A stretch of 38,710 bases of DNA from Fibrobacter sp. (GTDB lineage Bacteria > Fibrobacterota > Fibrobacteria > Fibrobacterales > Fibrobacteraceae). The stretch is taken from the NCBI GenBank assembly GCA_031271785.1, contig JAISUZ010000038.1:1-38710 (forward strand), given 5' to 3'. Under the pieces are notes generated by a model. The model searched no databases. It was not told the DNA's origin and saw nothing but the letters and a program-made list of their open reading frames with translations. Shown piece by piece: positions 7,295-15,944 of the stretch (within the stretch, counting starts at the first letter, position 1; every line of letters begins with the position of its first letter). The translations under genes were made by a program, and so were the position numbers.

Positions 7295-8156
7295 AAATGA
7301 TTTCGCGTTCGAGGGTGATGCCCGAATGAGCGCGCACTTTTTGAATGATTTGCTCCGAAAGATCGTAAATATCTTGCGCGCTCGCGTTTCCGGTATTGAT
7401 AATAAAATTGGCGTGCTTTTCGGAAACTTGCGCTCCGCCCACGGTAAAACCCTTGAGTCCGGCGGCTTCGATCAGCGCTCCCGGAAACCCTGCCGCCGGG
7501 CGCTTGAATGCCGAACCCGCGTTCGGAAATTCGAGAGGTTGTTTTTCCTTCCTTTCTTTCATCACTTTCGCCGCCTCTTCTTTTAAAACTTCCGGATCTC
7601 CGTTTTGAAATTCGAGTATTGCAGATAAAATAATTTCTTTGTTCTTTTGAAAAACAGATCGGCGGTAACCGAATTCACATTCTTCCCGGGAACGTGAAAC
7701 CGTTGTTTCGGTTTCCGGATCGAAGCTCCGGACTTCACGGATGCAATCGGCTATTTCCTGCCCGTAAGCGCCGGCATTCATGTAAACCGCGCCGCCGGTG
7801 GTGCCGGGAATTCCGGAAAGCAAATGAATCCCGGAAAGCCCGCGATGGATGGATTCTCTCGCGAGTGCCGAAAGAGAACTCCCTGCAAAAACTTCGCAAG
7901 AATTCTCTGAAAAATGAAAAGAAGATTTTGAAACGATGCGGATCACAAGACCGTCGAACCCCGCATCGGAAAACACCACATTGCTCCCGCGCCCCAAAAT
8001 GAAATAGGGGAGTTGGCGTTCCTGTGCAAACCGTATTGCAAGTTTCAACGAATCCGCACCGGAAATATCCGTAAAAAACCGCGCCGCGCCGCCCACGCGG
8101 AAGGTTGTATATTGTTTTAAGGAAACATTCTCTTGTATATTTAAGGGGTCTTGCAT
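7278..8156 (-). CDS. murB: UDP-N-acetylenolpyruvoylglucosamine reductase MurB
   Basis: 292 residues. MurB reduces UDP-GlcNAc-enolpyruvate to UDP-MurNAc with NADPH and FAD in the cytoplasm, the second committed step of peptidoglycan synthesis. Visible motifs: YTTFRVGGAARFF and LGRGSNVVFSDAGFDGLVI (FAD-binding), SGIPGTTGGAVYMNAGAYG, FGYRRSVF with the catalytic-region Tyr/Arg, NAGSAFKRP with the proton-donor Ser, and a C-terminal Glu in REIIF. The length fits the shorter type II (Bacillus-like) enzymes. The start is unusual: no ribosome binding site is seen and only 17 bp separate it from the divergent primase start. Confidence 0.96.
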   Translation of the reverse strand: MQDPLNIQENVSLKQYTTFRVGGAARFFTDISGADSLKLAIRFAQERQLPYFILGRGSNVVFSDAGFDGLVIRIVSKSSFHFSENSCEVFAGSSLSALARESIHRGLSGIHLLSGIPGTTGGAVYMNAGAYGQEIADCIREVRSFDPETETTVSRSREECEFGYRRSVFQKNKEIILSAILEFQNGDPEVLKEEAAKVMKERKEKQPLEFPNAGSAFKRPAAGFPGALIEAAGLKGFTVGGAQVSEKHANFIINTGNASAQDIYDLSEQIIQKVRAHSGITLEREIIFTGKF

Positions 8157-8173
8157 TTTTTAAATTTAGAAAC

Positions 8174-9259
8174 ATGTTTGTAAAGCGCGACCATATCGAA
8201 TCCTTGAAAGCCTCGCTCTCCATCACGCTCGTGGCGGAGCGTTTGGGCTATCGGGTGATCCGCGGTAAAATCCGCTGCCCGTATCCGGGGCGGCATGCTC
8301 ACGGTGACCGCACGCCTTCGGTTTCGCTCTCGGAAGAAAAAGGACTTTTTAATTGTTGGGTTTGTCCGGATGTTCGCGGCGACGTGATTCGTTTGGTGGA
8401 AATCACCAAGAATATTTCTTTTCCCGAAGCCGTGCGTTATCTTGAAGAGGAGTTTAAACCGTGGGATGTTTCCGCACAACCCGTGCGCGCCCGTGAATTT
8501 TATGAACCGCCGGTGCCTGAAAACGGAAAGGTGGAAAAAAAGGAAAAAGCGGACCCTGCCAAAGTAAAGGAACGCTCGGAGATCATTTATTCGTTTTTGA
8601 AAATGCTTTCTCCTATTGAAGAAAATACGCCTGCTGCCCGTTATCTGGCGAGCCGGAAAATTTTCAAAAAAACATGGCAGAAAATGCTGCTCCGCGTGAT
8701 TCATGATTACCCGAAAATCAACAGTGCTCTCCTTGAACTTTACGGGCTTGAAAAACTGCAGGGCGCCGGGCTTTTTAATGATAAAGGGCACCTGCGTTAT
8801 TACAAGCATCCGCTGATATTCCCGTATCTGGACGAAGATAACCGCGCCTTGTTTTTTCAGGCGCGCGCCATTGAAGCGGGCGTTGAACCCAAAGAACTTA
8901 ATCTCCGCGCGGCAAATGCAATTCCTTACAACAAAAAAGTTTTGAACGGAGAACCCGGTTGGGTTTACCTCTGCGAAGGCGTGATTGATACGTTAACGCT
9001 CATTGACCGCGGTTTTGAAGCCGTGGGGATTCCCGGCGTGAAATCGTTTAAACACGAATGGGTTCATTTGTTCAAAAACAAGAAAGTGGTTCTTTGCCTC
9101 GATCAGGACGAAGCCGGCCGTAACGCTACGGCGGTGATCCGGAATCTTTTCACAGGCGCTCATATCGAGTGTGTTGTTTTCGGTGAAGGAATCACGCCTC
9201 ACTTTCAAATGAAAGAGGGGCAGGATATTAACGATTTATTCCGGGGAAAGCGGTCTTAA
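8174..9259 (+). CDS. Short DnaG-like primase (CHC2 zinc finger plus TOPRIM)
   Basis: 361 residues from the ATG at 8174; the frame is open further upstream but runs into murB. An N-terminal CHC2-type zinc ribbon has C35, H41/H43, C61 and C64 with the family signature GDVIRLVE. The central part (about 200-260) resembles the DnaG catalytic core. A TOPRIM domain follows, with CEGVIDTLTL (E268) and LDQDEAGR (D310, D312). It is far shorter than housekeeping DnaG (about 600 residues) and lacks room for the C-terminal helicase-binding domain, so it is probably an accessory or mobile-element-derived primase. No phage or plasmid genes surround it. Confidence 0.85.
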   Translation: MFVKRDHIESLKASLSITLVAERLGYRVIRGKIRCPYPGRHAHGDRTPSVSLSEEKGLFNCWVCPDVRGDVIRLVEITKNISFPEAVRYLEEEFKPWDVSAQPVRAREFYEPPVPENGKVEKKEKADPAKVKERSEIIYSFLKMLSPIEENTPAARYLASRKIFKKTWQKMLLRVIHDYPKINSALLELYGLEKLQGAGLFNDKGHLRYYKHPLIFPYLDEDNRALFFQARAIEAGVEPKELNLRAANAIPYNKKVLNGEPGWVYLCEGVIDTLTLIDRGFEAVGIPGVKSFKHEWVHLFKNKKVVLCLDQDEAGRNATAVIRNLFTGAHIECVVFGEGITPHFQMKEGQDINDLFRGKRS

Positions 9260-9957
9260 ATCTGGCAGGAAACGTAGATCGAAAGGCGTACTTTATCGTT
9301 GTTATCGGATTGAAGAACGCCGATTGCGACTTCTCCGGAGAGTGTCAGGTAAGACAAAATACCGACGTCGAGGCGCGGCAGGAGATCCAGCATAAAATCT
9401 CTTGAAATCTCGCCTACGCTTCCGGAAGTGAGTAAACCGATGCTCGCGCGCACCGGTTCTCCGATGCGGAATTGCGGGATCACGGCTCCCGAGAATTTAA
9501 CCCAACCGTCGGGACTCACGATACCGTTAAACAGGCCGAGCCGGGCTTCGTAAAGAGCGGTAAAATTTTTAGAAATGGTTTGGAGGGTATTGTAAGTGAA
9601 AGAAAGCCCGCCGCCGTTGTCGTGGTTGAGCCCCATCAAAATATCCATTTGAAGGGTAGCGTTCGATTGAAAACGGTACTTTGCTCCCACGTCGATATGA
9701 GCGTAAATGTCGTCTAAGTTGTTGTAAGAGGTGAAAAATATTTTGCCGCCGACTTCCCAATAATCGTTGACTCCGATTTGAATATTCACCGGAAGCGCTG
9801 CGTCGGCTTTGTATTCGGTGTAAAAACCGGCGCCGACGGTAAAACGGTCTTTGACCATAAATTCCGGACCAAAGGTATAGCGGGCATCCCAAAAGCGATC
9901 TAGTGCACTCGCGGAAACCGCGAGAAAGCAAAGAAAGAAGAGAATAATTCGTGCCAT
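9256..9957 (-). CDS. Outer-membrane beta-barrel-type protein, unknown function
   Basis: 233 residues with a Sec signal peptide (MARIILFFLCFLAVSASA). The mature part alternates polar and hydrophobic residues in short strands (FTVGAGFYTEY, YWEVGGKIFF, IDVGAKYRF) and ends in a hydrophobic strand (RLSIYVSCQI). This suggests a small porin-like or transporter-like barrel. I cannot assign a family. It is convergent with the primase (4-bp overlap of stop regions) and divergent from hisC. Confidence 0.7.
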   Translation of the reverse strand: MARIILFFLCFLAVSASALDRFWDARYTFGPEFMVKDRFTVGAGFYTEYKADAALPVNIQIGVNDYWEVGGKIFFTSYNNLDDIYAHIDVGAKYRFQSNATLQMDILMGLNHDNGGGLSFTYNTLQTISKNFTALYEARLGLFNGIVSPDGWVKFSGAVIPQFRIGEPVRASIGLLTSGSVGEISRDFMLDLLPRLDVGILSYLTLSGEVAIGVLQSDNNDKVRLSIYVSCQI

Positions 9958-10022
9958 ATTAGATTAAATTTACTTAAAAAGATTAAAAAAGATGAATTTG
10001 TTTCGCTTTAAAAGGATTTTAT

Positions 10023-11129
10023 ATGATTGAGCCACGCCCGGAACTCGGGAAATTATCGGATTATGTTCCCGGAAAATCCATTGAAGAAATTCAAAACCGT
10101 TACCATTTGGACCGGGTGATTAAACTCGCCTCCAATGAAAATACTCTCGGTGTTTCTCCGCGCGCAAAGCGCGCGTACGAAGCGGCGGCGGACTCCTTTT
10201 ATTTGTACCCCCGCGGCGAAGCGCCGCAGCTGCTTTCTGCCTTGGCGGAAAAATACGGCGTGGAAAAAAGTCAAATCATTATCGGAAACGGTTCCGATGA
10301 AGTGATTGAGTTTGTGGCGCGGGCGTTTGTGCGGGAGGGCGACACTTGCCTCGGAATAGCGCCCACGTTTTCCGTTTATCGTTTTGCCGTTCTTGCCGCC
10401 GGCGGTAATTGGGTGCAAGTCGAGGCCTCTTCTCCGGAAGAAAAACCTTCGGTGGTGAGTATTTTATCTCAGGTAACGCCTGAGGTACGCGTACTTTTTC
10501 TATGCAGCCCGAATAACCCCACGGGTTGGTATTATTCGGAAGCGGAAATCGAAACGCTGTTAAAAAATTTGTCGCCGGAAACGCTTCTCTTTTTGGATGA
10601 AGCGTATGCGGAATTTGCGGAAGCTTCCGATTTTCCGGATTCTTTTTCCATGATTCGAAAATATCCGAATTTGCTTGTGAGCCGTACGTTCAGTAAAATT
10701 TACGGGCTTGCCGGGCTTCGCGTGGGTTACGCTTTGGGGAACGCCGAAGTGGTGCGCCATTTGTGGAAGATCAAACCGCCTTTTGATGTGAATAGCGCGG
10801 TGCAGGCCGCGGCGGTAGCCGTTCTTTCCGACCGGGAATATTTTGAACAAAGTCTTAAACTTGTGCGTAGAGGGAAAGAGCAGCTCATACCGGCGCTCTC
10901 GGCGATGGGATTTTCGGTACAGCCCACTCAGGCGAATTTTATTTGTGTAAAAATCGGTGCGCAGGCAATGGCTCTCGTGGAGTTTCTGGAACAAAACGGC
11001 GTGATTATCCGCCCGCTGAAAAGTTTTAAAATGGATGCTTATGTGAGAATCACTATCGGCACTTCCGAAGAAAATGCGGTATTGCTTTCTTTGATTTCCA
11101 AATGGCGTGAGGAAAATAAAAATGGCTGA
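10023..11129 (+). CDS. hisC: Histidinol-phosphate aminotransferase HisC
   Basis: 368 residues, a normal length. A PLP-dependent class I/II aminotransferase that converts imidazole-acetol phosphate and glutamate to L-histidinol phosphate. Motifs: KLASNENTLGVSP near the N-terminus, IIIGNGSDEVI (83-95), SPNNPTG (162-168), DEAYAEF with D192 and Y195, and RTFSKIYGLAGLRVGYA with the Schiff-base lysine K225. It overlaps the following phosphatase gene by 8 bp; that gene product catalyses the next step in the pathway, which supports the HisC call over other aminotransferases of this fold. Confidence 0.95.
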   Translation: MIEPRPELGKLSDYVPGKSIEEIQNRYHLDRVIKLASNENTLGVSPRAKRAYEAAADSFYLYPRGEAPQLLSALAEKYGVEKSQIIIGNGSDEVIEFVARAFVREGDTCLGIAPTFSVYRFAVLAAGGNWVQVEASSPEEKPSVVSILSQVTPEVRVLFLCSPNNPTGWYYSEAEIETLLKNLSPETLLFLDEAYAEFAEASDFPDSFSMIRKYPNLLVSRTFSKIYGLAGLRVGYALGNAEVVRHLWKIKPPFDVNSAVQAAAVAVLSDREYFEQSLKLVRRGKEQLIPALSAMGFSVQPTQANFICVKIGAQAMALVEFLEQNGVIIRPLKSFKMDAYVRITIGTSEENAVLLSLISKWREENKNG

Positions 11130-11928
11130 AACTCGGGAATTATTGGAATTTGCGCTCGCCGCAAGCCGCGCCGCCGAAGAGGTGATTTTAAATTATTACG
11201 GGCGCGGTGTGAATGTGGAATGGAAGCCCGACAATACTCCCGTGACGATCGCCGATAAAAGTGCGGAAGAAATTGTCCGGAATCTTTTGATGCGGGAAAT
11301 GCCGGAGGCCGGGTTTATCGGAGAAGAAGGCGGCATTGAAAATGAGAACGCCGAATACCAATGGATTATGGACCCGATCGACGGCACCAAGTCTTTTATT
11401 CATGGAGTTCCTTTGTTCGGAACGCTGCTTGCGCTTTACCGTAAAGGAATTCCTTTGGTGGGTCTCATTCGTTTGCCGGCTTTGAAATCTTGTCTGTGGG
11501 CGTCTCTCGGCGGCGGTGCGTTTTTGGACGGCGAAAAGATTACCTGTTCTTCCGTATCTTCGCTTCAAGAAGCGCTTGTGCTTTCGGGAACGCTCAATAC
11601 CATGGAAGATAAAGGCCGGGGAGAAGCGTTCACCAAACTCCGCCGGTCGGCGCGTTTGTATAGAGGTTGGGGCGATTGCTACGGTTATTATTTAGTCGCG
11701 ACCGGCAAAGCGGAAGTTATGGTGGATCCGGTAGTTTCTCTTTGGGATATAGCGCCGCTTCCGTTAATCATGAAAGAAGCCGGCGGCGTATTTTCAACGC
11801 TCGATGGGAAAACCGAGCTTTTCGATGCCGTCGGAAAACCAACCGGGAGCATTTACGAAGGCTTTACCGGAATCGCCGCGAACGGCGCGCTCTACGAGCG
11901 CGCGCTCAGTTTTTTTTCCAAAGCGTAA
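11122..11928 (+). CDS. hisN: Histidinol-phosphatase, inositol-monophosphatase family
   Basis: 268 residues. The ATG at 11122 is chosen over an in-frame GTG at 11107 because GAGG lies about 10 nt upstream of it. Metal-binding motifs of the IMPase family are present: IGEEGG (66-71), DPIDGTK (84-90) and WDIAPLPLIMKEAGG near the C-terminus. Members next to hisC usually dephosphorylate L-histidinol phosphate. An inositol-phosphatase or nucleotide-phosphatase role is possible from the fold alone. Translationally coupled to hisC; the 3' end overlaps the convergent MauE-like gene by 23 bp. Confidence 0.88.
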   Translation: MAETRELLEFALAASRAAEEVILNYYGRGVNVEWKPDNTPVTIADKSAEEIVRNLLMREMPEAGFIGEEGGIENENAEYQWIMDPIDGTKSFIHGVPLFGTLLALYRKGIPLVGLIRLPALKSCLWASLGGGAFLDGEKITCSSVSSLQEALVLSGTLNTMEDKGRGEAFTKLRRSARLYRGWGDCYGYYLVATGKAEVMVDPVVSLWDIAPLPLIMKEAGGVFSTLDGKTELFDAVGKPTGSIYEGFTGIAANGALYERALSFFSKA

Positions 11929-12565
11929 TCAGCGATTTATTTTTTCGCGTCATAAGCCAAATATTCGGGCCGATCAGTACAAGGTCGCGGATGAGAGCCG
12001 TCCAGGCTTCCGCTTTATCCTGCGCGCCTTCGAGTTCAAAACAGCCGCAGGTAATACCGAGATCGTGAAAGAGCGCCCAGGAAAGCGCCACGATAAAGGA
12101 AAGAAACATCAGGAAAATTGCAAAAGCGGCTTCGCGCACGAACGGCGAAAAAATCAGCGCAATCCCAAACCAAAGTTCGAGCTGGGGCATGAAGAGCGCG
12201 AAAAAGTTATTGGCAAATTCCGGAAGAAACTGGTATTGAGCAACGAGGGTTGCGAAAGTAAGCGGGCTTTGAATTTTGAAGATACTTGCAAAGATAAACA
12301 TCCCGCCGATCCCGAGCCGCAAATGGTTCTCCAGAACTTTTTCGGTAAAAACGCGGTTTGCTCTCCAGGCGGGGATCACTAAAAGCGCGGCGAGTGCTAC
12401 CAAACAGATTCCTGTTTGAAGCCCGTATTTCCAAGCCTTCGGGAAGATAACCAGTACAAATTCTTTATCCGTAAAGGTAATGAAGGTTTCCGGAAAAGAA
12501 ATCTCGGCGATACCGAGAATAGCGAATAATGTAGCGAAAGTGAGGCAAATGAAAGAAATAACCAT
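11906..12565 (-). CDS. MauE/DoxX-like integral membrane protein
   Basis: 219 residues from the ATG at 12565, which is 2 nt after the stop of the upstream small ORF and preceded by GGAG; the longer in-frame extension overlaps that ORF and is rejected. About five membrane segments. RLGIGGMFIFASIFKIQSP is typical of DoxX/MauE proteins, and the pair C173-G-C175 sits where MauE-type proteins carry a redox-active C-x-C. MauE is needed for disulfide-related maturation of methylamine dehydrogenase; here the partner is unknown, so only a redox-linked membrane role is suggested. Confidence 0.75.
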   Translation of the reverse strand: MVISFICLTFATLFAILGIAEISFPETFITFTDKEFVLVIFPKAWKYGLQTGICLVALAALLVIPAWRANRVFTEKVLENHLRLGIGGMFIFASIFKIQSPLTFATLVAQYQFLPEFANNFFALFMPQLELWFGIALIFSPFVREAAFAIFLMFLSFIVALSWALFHDLGITCGCFELEGAQDKAEAWTALIRDLVLIGPNIWLMTRKNKSLITLWKKN

Positions 12566-12567
12566 AC

Positions 12568-12729
12568 TCACTCCGGTTTTTCCATAATGGGTTGAGAACC
12601 GATCCACTCCACGGAATCGGCGCTGTCCACACGGAGGTTATTGACGATCGCGAGTAGAAAACAAGCAAACCCGAGAATCAGAAGAAACTTCCAATTCAAA
12701 CTTTTTAAGTAGGCACTTAATTTTTTCAT
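12568..12729 (-). CDS. Small single-span membrane protein upstream of the MauE-like gene
   Basis: 53 residues beginning MKKLSAYLKSLNWKFLLIL: a basic N-terminus, one hydrophobic span (about 14-30), then a polar tail ending MEKPE. Its stop codon is 2 nt from the start of the MauE-like gene, and its last codons provide that gene's GGAG ribosome binding site, so translational coupling is likely. I do not recognise a family. Short length makes the call less certain, but the coupling and membrane-protein composition argue it is real. Confidence 0.6.
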   Translation of the reverse strand: MKKLSAYLKSLNWKFLLILGFACFLLAIVNNLRVDSADSVEWIGSQPIMEKPE

Positions 12730-12745
12730 CATAAGACGAATTTAC

Positions 12746-12768
12746 AAAAAAAGCGAGCCGAAGCCCGC
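12746..12768 (-). terminator. Rho-independent terminator of ilvD
   Basis: Read on the minus strand: stem GCGGGC/GCTCGC (one G-T pair) with a TTCG tetraloop, followed by seven T. It lies 10 bp after the ilvD stop. Confidence 0.88.
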
Positions 12769-12777
12769 CTTGTAAAG

Positions 12778-14631
12778 CTAGGAGCAAAGCCCGGAAAGGT
12801 CGCGCACCGCACCTTTGTCTGCACTCGAAGCCATTGCCGCGTAAGCCTGCAACGCTTTTGAAATCTGCCGGTTCCGATTTTCCGGCTTCCAGGCGCGGTT
12901 TTCTTTAGCATCCATTGTGCTCCGCCGCGCGCTCAGTTCCGCATCGGTAATACCGATGTTGATTTTCCGCCCCGGAATATCGATCTCAATTATATCCCCG
13001 TCTTGAACGAGCGCAATATTCCCGCGGTTCGCCGCTTCGGGGCTCACATGCCCGATGGAAAGTCCGCTGGTACCGCCGGAGAACCGTCCGTCCGTCACGA
13101 GCGCACATGCTTTCCCGAGCCCCATGCTTTTGAGGTAACTTGTGGGGTAAAGCATTTCCTGCATGCCGGGACCGCCTTTAGGGCCTTCGTAACGAATCAC
13201 CACCACATCGCCGGCATTCACTTTACCGCCGAGAATACCCGTTACCGCGTCTTCCTGACTTTCGAAAACCACGGCCTTACCGACAAAATTCCAAATGGAT
13301 TCATCGACGCCGGCGGTTTTCACAATACAACCGTTTTCCGCGAGGTTTCCGTAAAGAACGGCGAGTCCGCCTTCGCGCGTGTAGGCGTGATCGAAAGAAC
13401 GAATGGCGCCGTTCACGCGGTTTTTGTCCAAATCCGGATAAAAAGAGGATTGCGAAAATGCCACGAGATTGAATTTACCTCCCGGCGCGGCGAGGTAACG
13501 TTTCTCCACCGTTTCGGATGGGTTTCGCATAATATCGTATTTGTCGATCGCTTCGCCGATGGTTTTTTCATGAACGGTGAACGCTTCCCGGTGAATCAGC
13601 CCGGCGCGATCCATTTCGCCGAGAATACCCATAATGCCGCCGGCGCGGTTTACGTTTTCAATATGAACATCGTGAACCGTCGGCGCCACTTTGCAAAGGC
13701 AAGGGGTGGTTTTAGAAAGCTCGTTAATGTTTTTCATAGTGAACGGCACGCCCGCCTCTTGCGCTACCGCGAGTAAATGAAGCACGGTGTTGGAGCTCCC
13801 GCCCATTGCAATATCGAGCCGCATCGCATTTTCAAAAGCATCCATGGTTGCGATGGATTTCGGAAGAACGCTCTCGTCGTTGTGATCGTAATAACGCCTG
13901 CAAAGTTCCACAATGCGGACGGCCGCTTCTTCAAAAAGCGATTTCCGTTCGGAGTGGGTCGCGACCACCGTCCCGTTTCCGGGGAGAGAAAACCCGAGAG
14001 CCTCGGTCAGGCAATTCATGGAGTTCGCCGTAAACATACCGGAGCATGAACCGCAAGTCGGGCAAGCCGCGAGCTCCACCGCTTCCGAATCTTCGTCGGA
14101 AACGTTCGGGTTTGCCGAATCAATCATCACATCAATAAGGTCCAGAGAGCGTTCGGAACCGTCGCTCATCTTTGCTTTTCCGGCTTCCATCGGCCCGCCG
14201 CTGACAAAAATTACCGGAATATTCAGGCGCATGGAAGCCATCAGCATCCCGGGAGTCACCTTGTCGCAGTTACTGATGCACACAAGCGCATCGGCGCAGT
14301 GAGCGTTCGCCATGTATTCCACGGAATCGGCGATGAGCTCGCGGGAGGGGAGACTGTAAAGCATTCCCGAATGCCCCATGGCAATTCCGTCGTCGATCGC
14401 GATCGTATTCATTTCTTTCGGAACGCCGCCTGCTTTTTCGATTTCGCGCGCCACCAGGGTACCGATGTCTTTCAAATGAACGTGTCCCGGCACAAATTGA
14501 GTGAAACTGTTCACCACCGCAATCACCGGTTTTCCGAAATCGGAATCTTTGGTTCCCGTGGCCCGCCAGAGCGCGCGAGCCCCGGCCATTTCACGGCCCT
14601 CGATGGTGGTTAATGAGCGAAGTTTCGGCAT
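12778..14631 (-). CDS. ilvD: Dihydroxy-acid dehydratase IlvD
   Basis: 617 residues, matching the length of the E. coli enzyme. It dehydrates 2,3-dihydroxy-isovalerate and dihydroxy-methylvalerate to the 2-keto acids in valine and isoleucine synthesis. Key residues: C122 in [12 protein letters not shown], and [11 protein letters not shown] (C190, C193, C196) for the iron-sulfur cluster, D80/D81 for Mg binding, and the C-terminal [11 protein letters not shown] motif. An AGAGG ribosome binding site precedes the start. It stands alone between repeat DNA and a terminator rather than in an ilv operon. Confidence 0.97.
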   Translation of the reverse strand: MPKLRSLTTIEGREMAGARALWRATGTKDSDFGKPVIAVVNSFTQFVPGHVHLKDIGTLVAREIEKAGGVPKEMNTIAIDDGIAMGHSGMLYSLPSRELIADSVEYMANAHCADALVCISNCDKVTPGMLMASMRLNIPVIFVSGGPMEAGKAKMSDGSERSLDLIDVMIDSANPNVSDEDSEAVELAACPTCGSCSGMFTANSMNCLTEALGFSLPGNGTVVATHSERKSLFEEAAVRIVELCRRYYDHNDESVLPKSIATMDAFENAMRLDIAMGGSSNTVLHLLAVAQEAGVPFTMKNINELSKTTPCLCKVAPTVHDVHIENVNRAGGIMGILGEMDRAGLIHREAFTVHEKTIGEAIDKYDIMRNPSETVEKRYLAAPGGKFNLVAFSQSSFYPDLDKNRVNGAIRSFDHAYTREGGLAVLYGNLAENGCIVKTAGVDESIWNFVGKAVVFESQEDAVTGILGGKVNAGDVVVIRYEGPKGGPGMQEMLYPTSYLKSMGLGKACALVTDGRFSGGTSGLSIGHVSPEAANRGNIALVQDGDIIEIDIPGRKINIGITDAELSARRSTMDAKENRAWKPENRNRQISKALQAYAAMASSADKGAVRDLSGLCS

Positions 14632-14720
14632 ACGGACCTCTTAAAAATTTTGAACGAGGGAAAGATAGGAAAAACTTTCCTTGCAGAAACCGATAAACGG
14701 GAAGCGTGAAAAGAAAAACA

Positions 14721-14857
14721 GGGCGTGCCCCGGCGCGTCGCGCCGGGTCGGGCTGTATTTTTAGGGCGCTAAAGCGCCTCCAAAAACGGAGCTTCACGGA
14801 TAAAAACTTCGCAAATGTCACCGTGAATCTCCGCCCGTACGGGTCACCATCCCTCGC
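14721..14857 (+). repeat. R1 multi-hairpin repeat, copy B
   Basis: 137 bp with all R1 blocks. Stems: CCCGGCGC/GCGCCGGG around GTC, TTTTT..GGCGC/GCGCC..AAAAA, GGAG-TTCACGG/CCGTGAA-CTCC, and CCCGTACGGG. The stem sequences differ from copy A while pairing is kept. Confidence 0.78.
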
Positions 14858-15108
14858 ACATAAATCGGGTCGAATATTTTCGACCTCTGCCGTTATCATA
14901 ATCATCATTGTAAATCCTTGTACGGCACTGCGCGCTTACGTCGCGAGCCTCACACTACCGAACTCGGGCATAAAAGTCAGGGATAAGAGAATGGGAATCG
15001 AAATGTGATTCCGGATTTCGATTCGCAATTGAAACATGACAATAACGATGGTAGGGGTCGAATATTTTCGACCCGGTTTCAGGACGGATCATCGCAGACT
15101 TGAAACGT

Positions 15109-15186
15109 TAGGGCATAGCCCGTGGCGATCCGGACACGGATTGTTCCTTATTGGATCGCCACACGCGTTCCGCGTTCGCGATGACA
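15109..15186. repeat. Degenerate TGTCAT-type palindromic element (family I)
   Basis: It shares CCGGACACGGATTGTTCC with the copy at 24756 and ends in TTCGCGATGACA, but its left end has lost the TGTCAT terminus. Confidence 0.6.
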
Positions 15187-15200
15187 TTATGTGCAATTTT

Positions 15201-15253
15201 AATAATAGGTATCGGCGCACATTTGGAAAATCTTACATGCCAGATCGAACTAT
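15201..15253 (+). repeat. F repeat, single unit
   Basis: It matches the ~60-bp unit (AATAA-GTATC, CGCACA-TTGGAAAA, TCTTACATGCC, GATCGAACTA) and directly abuts G1, as does the third unit of the array at 25007-25179. Confidence 0.65.
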
Positions 15254-15350
15254 GGGGGTAGCGCAAAACCTTCCGCTCGCGCCGGCGACTAACGGAAGCC
15301 GGTAAAGCGCGGGCGATCGGAAGGGTTGAAGCGAGGGGGACATTCCCCCT
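15254..15350 (+). repeat. G repeat, copy 1 (97 bp)
   Basis: It begins GGGGGTAGCG and ends with an AGGGGGACATTCCCCCT hairpin. The central stems are CCTTCCG/CGGAAGG and CGCGC/GCGCG around CCGGC-GAC..GAA-GCCGG. Nearly identical to copy 2. Confidence 0.8.
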
Positions 15351-15386
15351 GCCAATACAAACAGCAGCAACGCGATTGCAGACAAA

Positions 15387-15905
15387 TTACTGTCTTACAA
15401 GTGCGGCGAGCGAAGTTTCCAAATCTTTAAGGAGAACTTTGTTTGATTTCACAATCGTTTTTTGCCAGTTTCCGGAAGTTCCATAAGAATAATCCTTCAT
15501 CCATTTCCAGTCTCCGGATTTTCCCACGCGGACATAAGTATCAAGTACCGCAGCGCCGGCGCCGAAACCCACAAGCATACGAGCAGCCTTGCTTCCCGGG
15601 TTGTAGTTTGTGATTTTAACTTCAATCACCCAAATATCCGGATTGCTCGCTTCATTCAAATTATCAATGAGGACGGCTTCATAACCGGCATTTTTGAACG
15701 ACTCCAGCAAGTTTTCTTTATAATAATTTTCAATCGATTGCCGTTGATCCACGTGATTCGGGTTTTCCCGGTCGATTTGCTCCCAGCCGGCATCGAACAA
15801 AAGCATCACCGGAAGCGAACTTCCGTCGTGATTCGTTACGGCGCGCGGTCCGGAGCAAGCGGCAAATAAACCAAGAGATACGAGAGCGAACAATAATTTT
15901 TTCAT
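15387..15905 (-). CDS. Lipoprotein, probable DUF4410-like
   Basis: 172 residues. A lipoprotein signal (MKKLLFALVSLGLFAAC, Cys17) anchors it, probably to the outer membrane. The segment NYNPGSKAARMLVGFGAGAAVLDTY resembles the glycine-rich core of DUF4410-type proteins. The N-terminal half, with LLESFKNAGYEAVLIDN, looks like the alpha/beta part of the same family. Function unknown. The next gene upstream (15945) is on the same strand 39 bp away, so the two may be cotranscribed. Confidence 0.7.
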   Translation of the reverse strand: MKKLLFALVSLGLFAACSGPRAVTNHDGSSLPVMLLFDAGWEQIDRENPNHVDQRQSIENYYKENLLESFKNAGYEAVLIDNLNEASNPDIWVIEVKITNYNPGSKAARMLVGFGAGAAVLDTYVRVGKSGDWKWMKDYSYGTSGNWQKTIVKSNKVLLKDLETSLAALVRQ

Positions 15906-15944
15906 AATGCACCTTTTTAAAATAAAGATGGAAATATAACAATA

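Larger units (their letters stand above)
14632..15386. other. Repeat-rich intergenic region
   Basis: 755 bp without a credible gene. It holds R1 copy B (14721-14857), a CGGGCATAAAA variant of the short motif (14965-14975), an F fragment (about 15087), element I (15109-15186), an F unit (15201-15253) and G1 (15254-15350). The 'gtcgaatattttcgac' palindrome appears twice, near 14869 and 15057. Reading frames here (14706-15008, 15036-15305) only traverse repeats. Confidence 0.65.

Noticed and set aside
15036-15305. 89-residue plus-strand frame, and the similar frame at 30506-30757
   Set aside because: Both translate repeat families (I, F, G or R1); similar peptides appear wherever the repeats occur.
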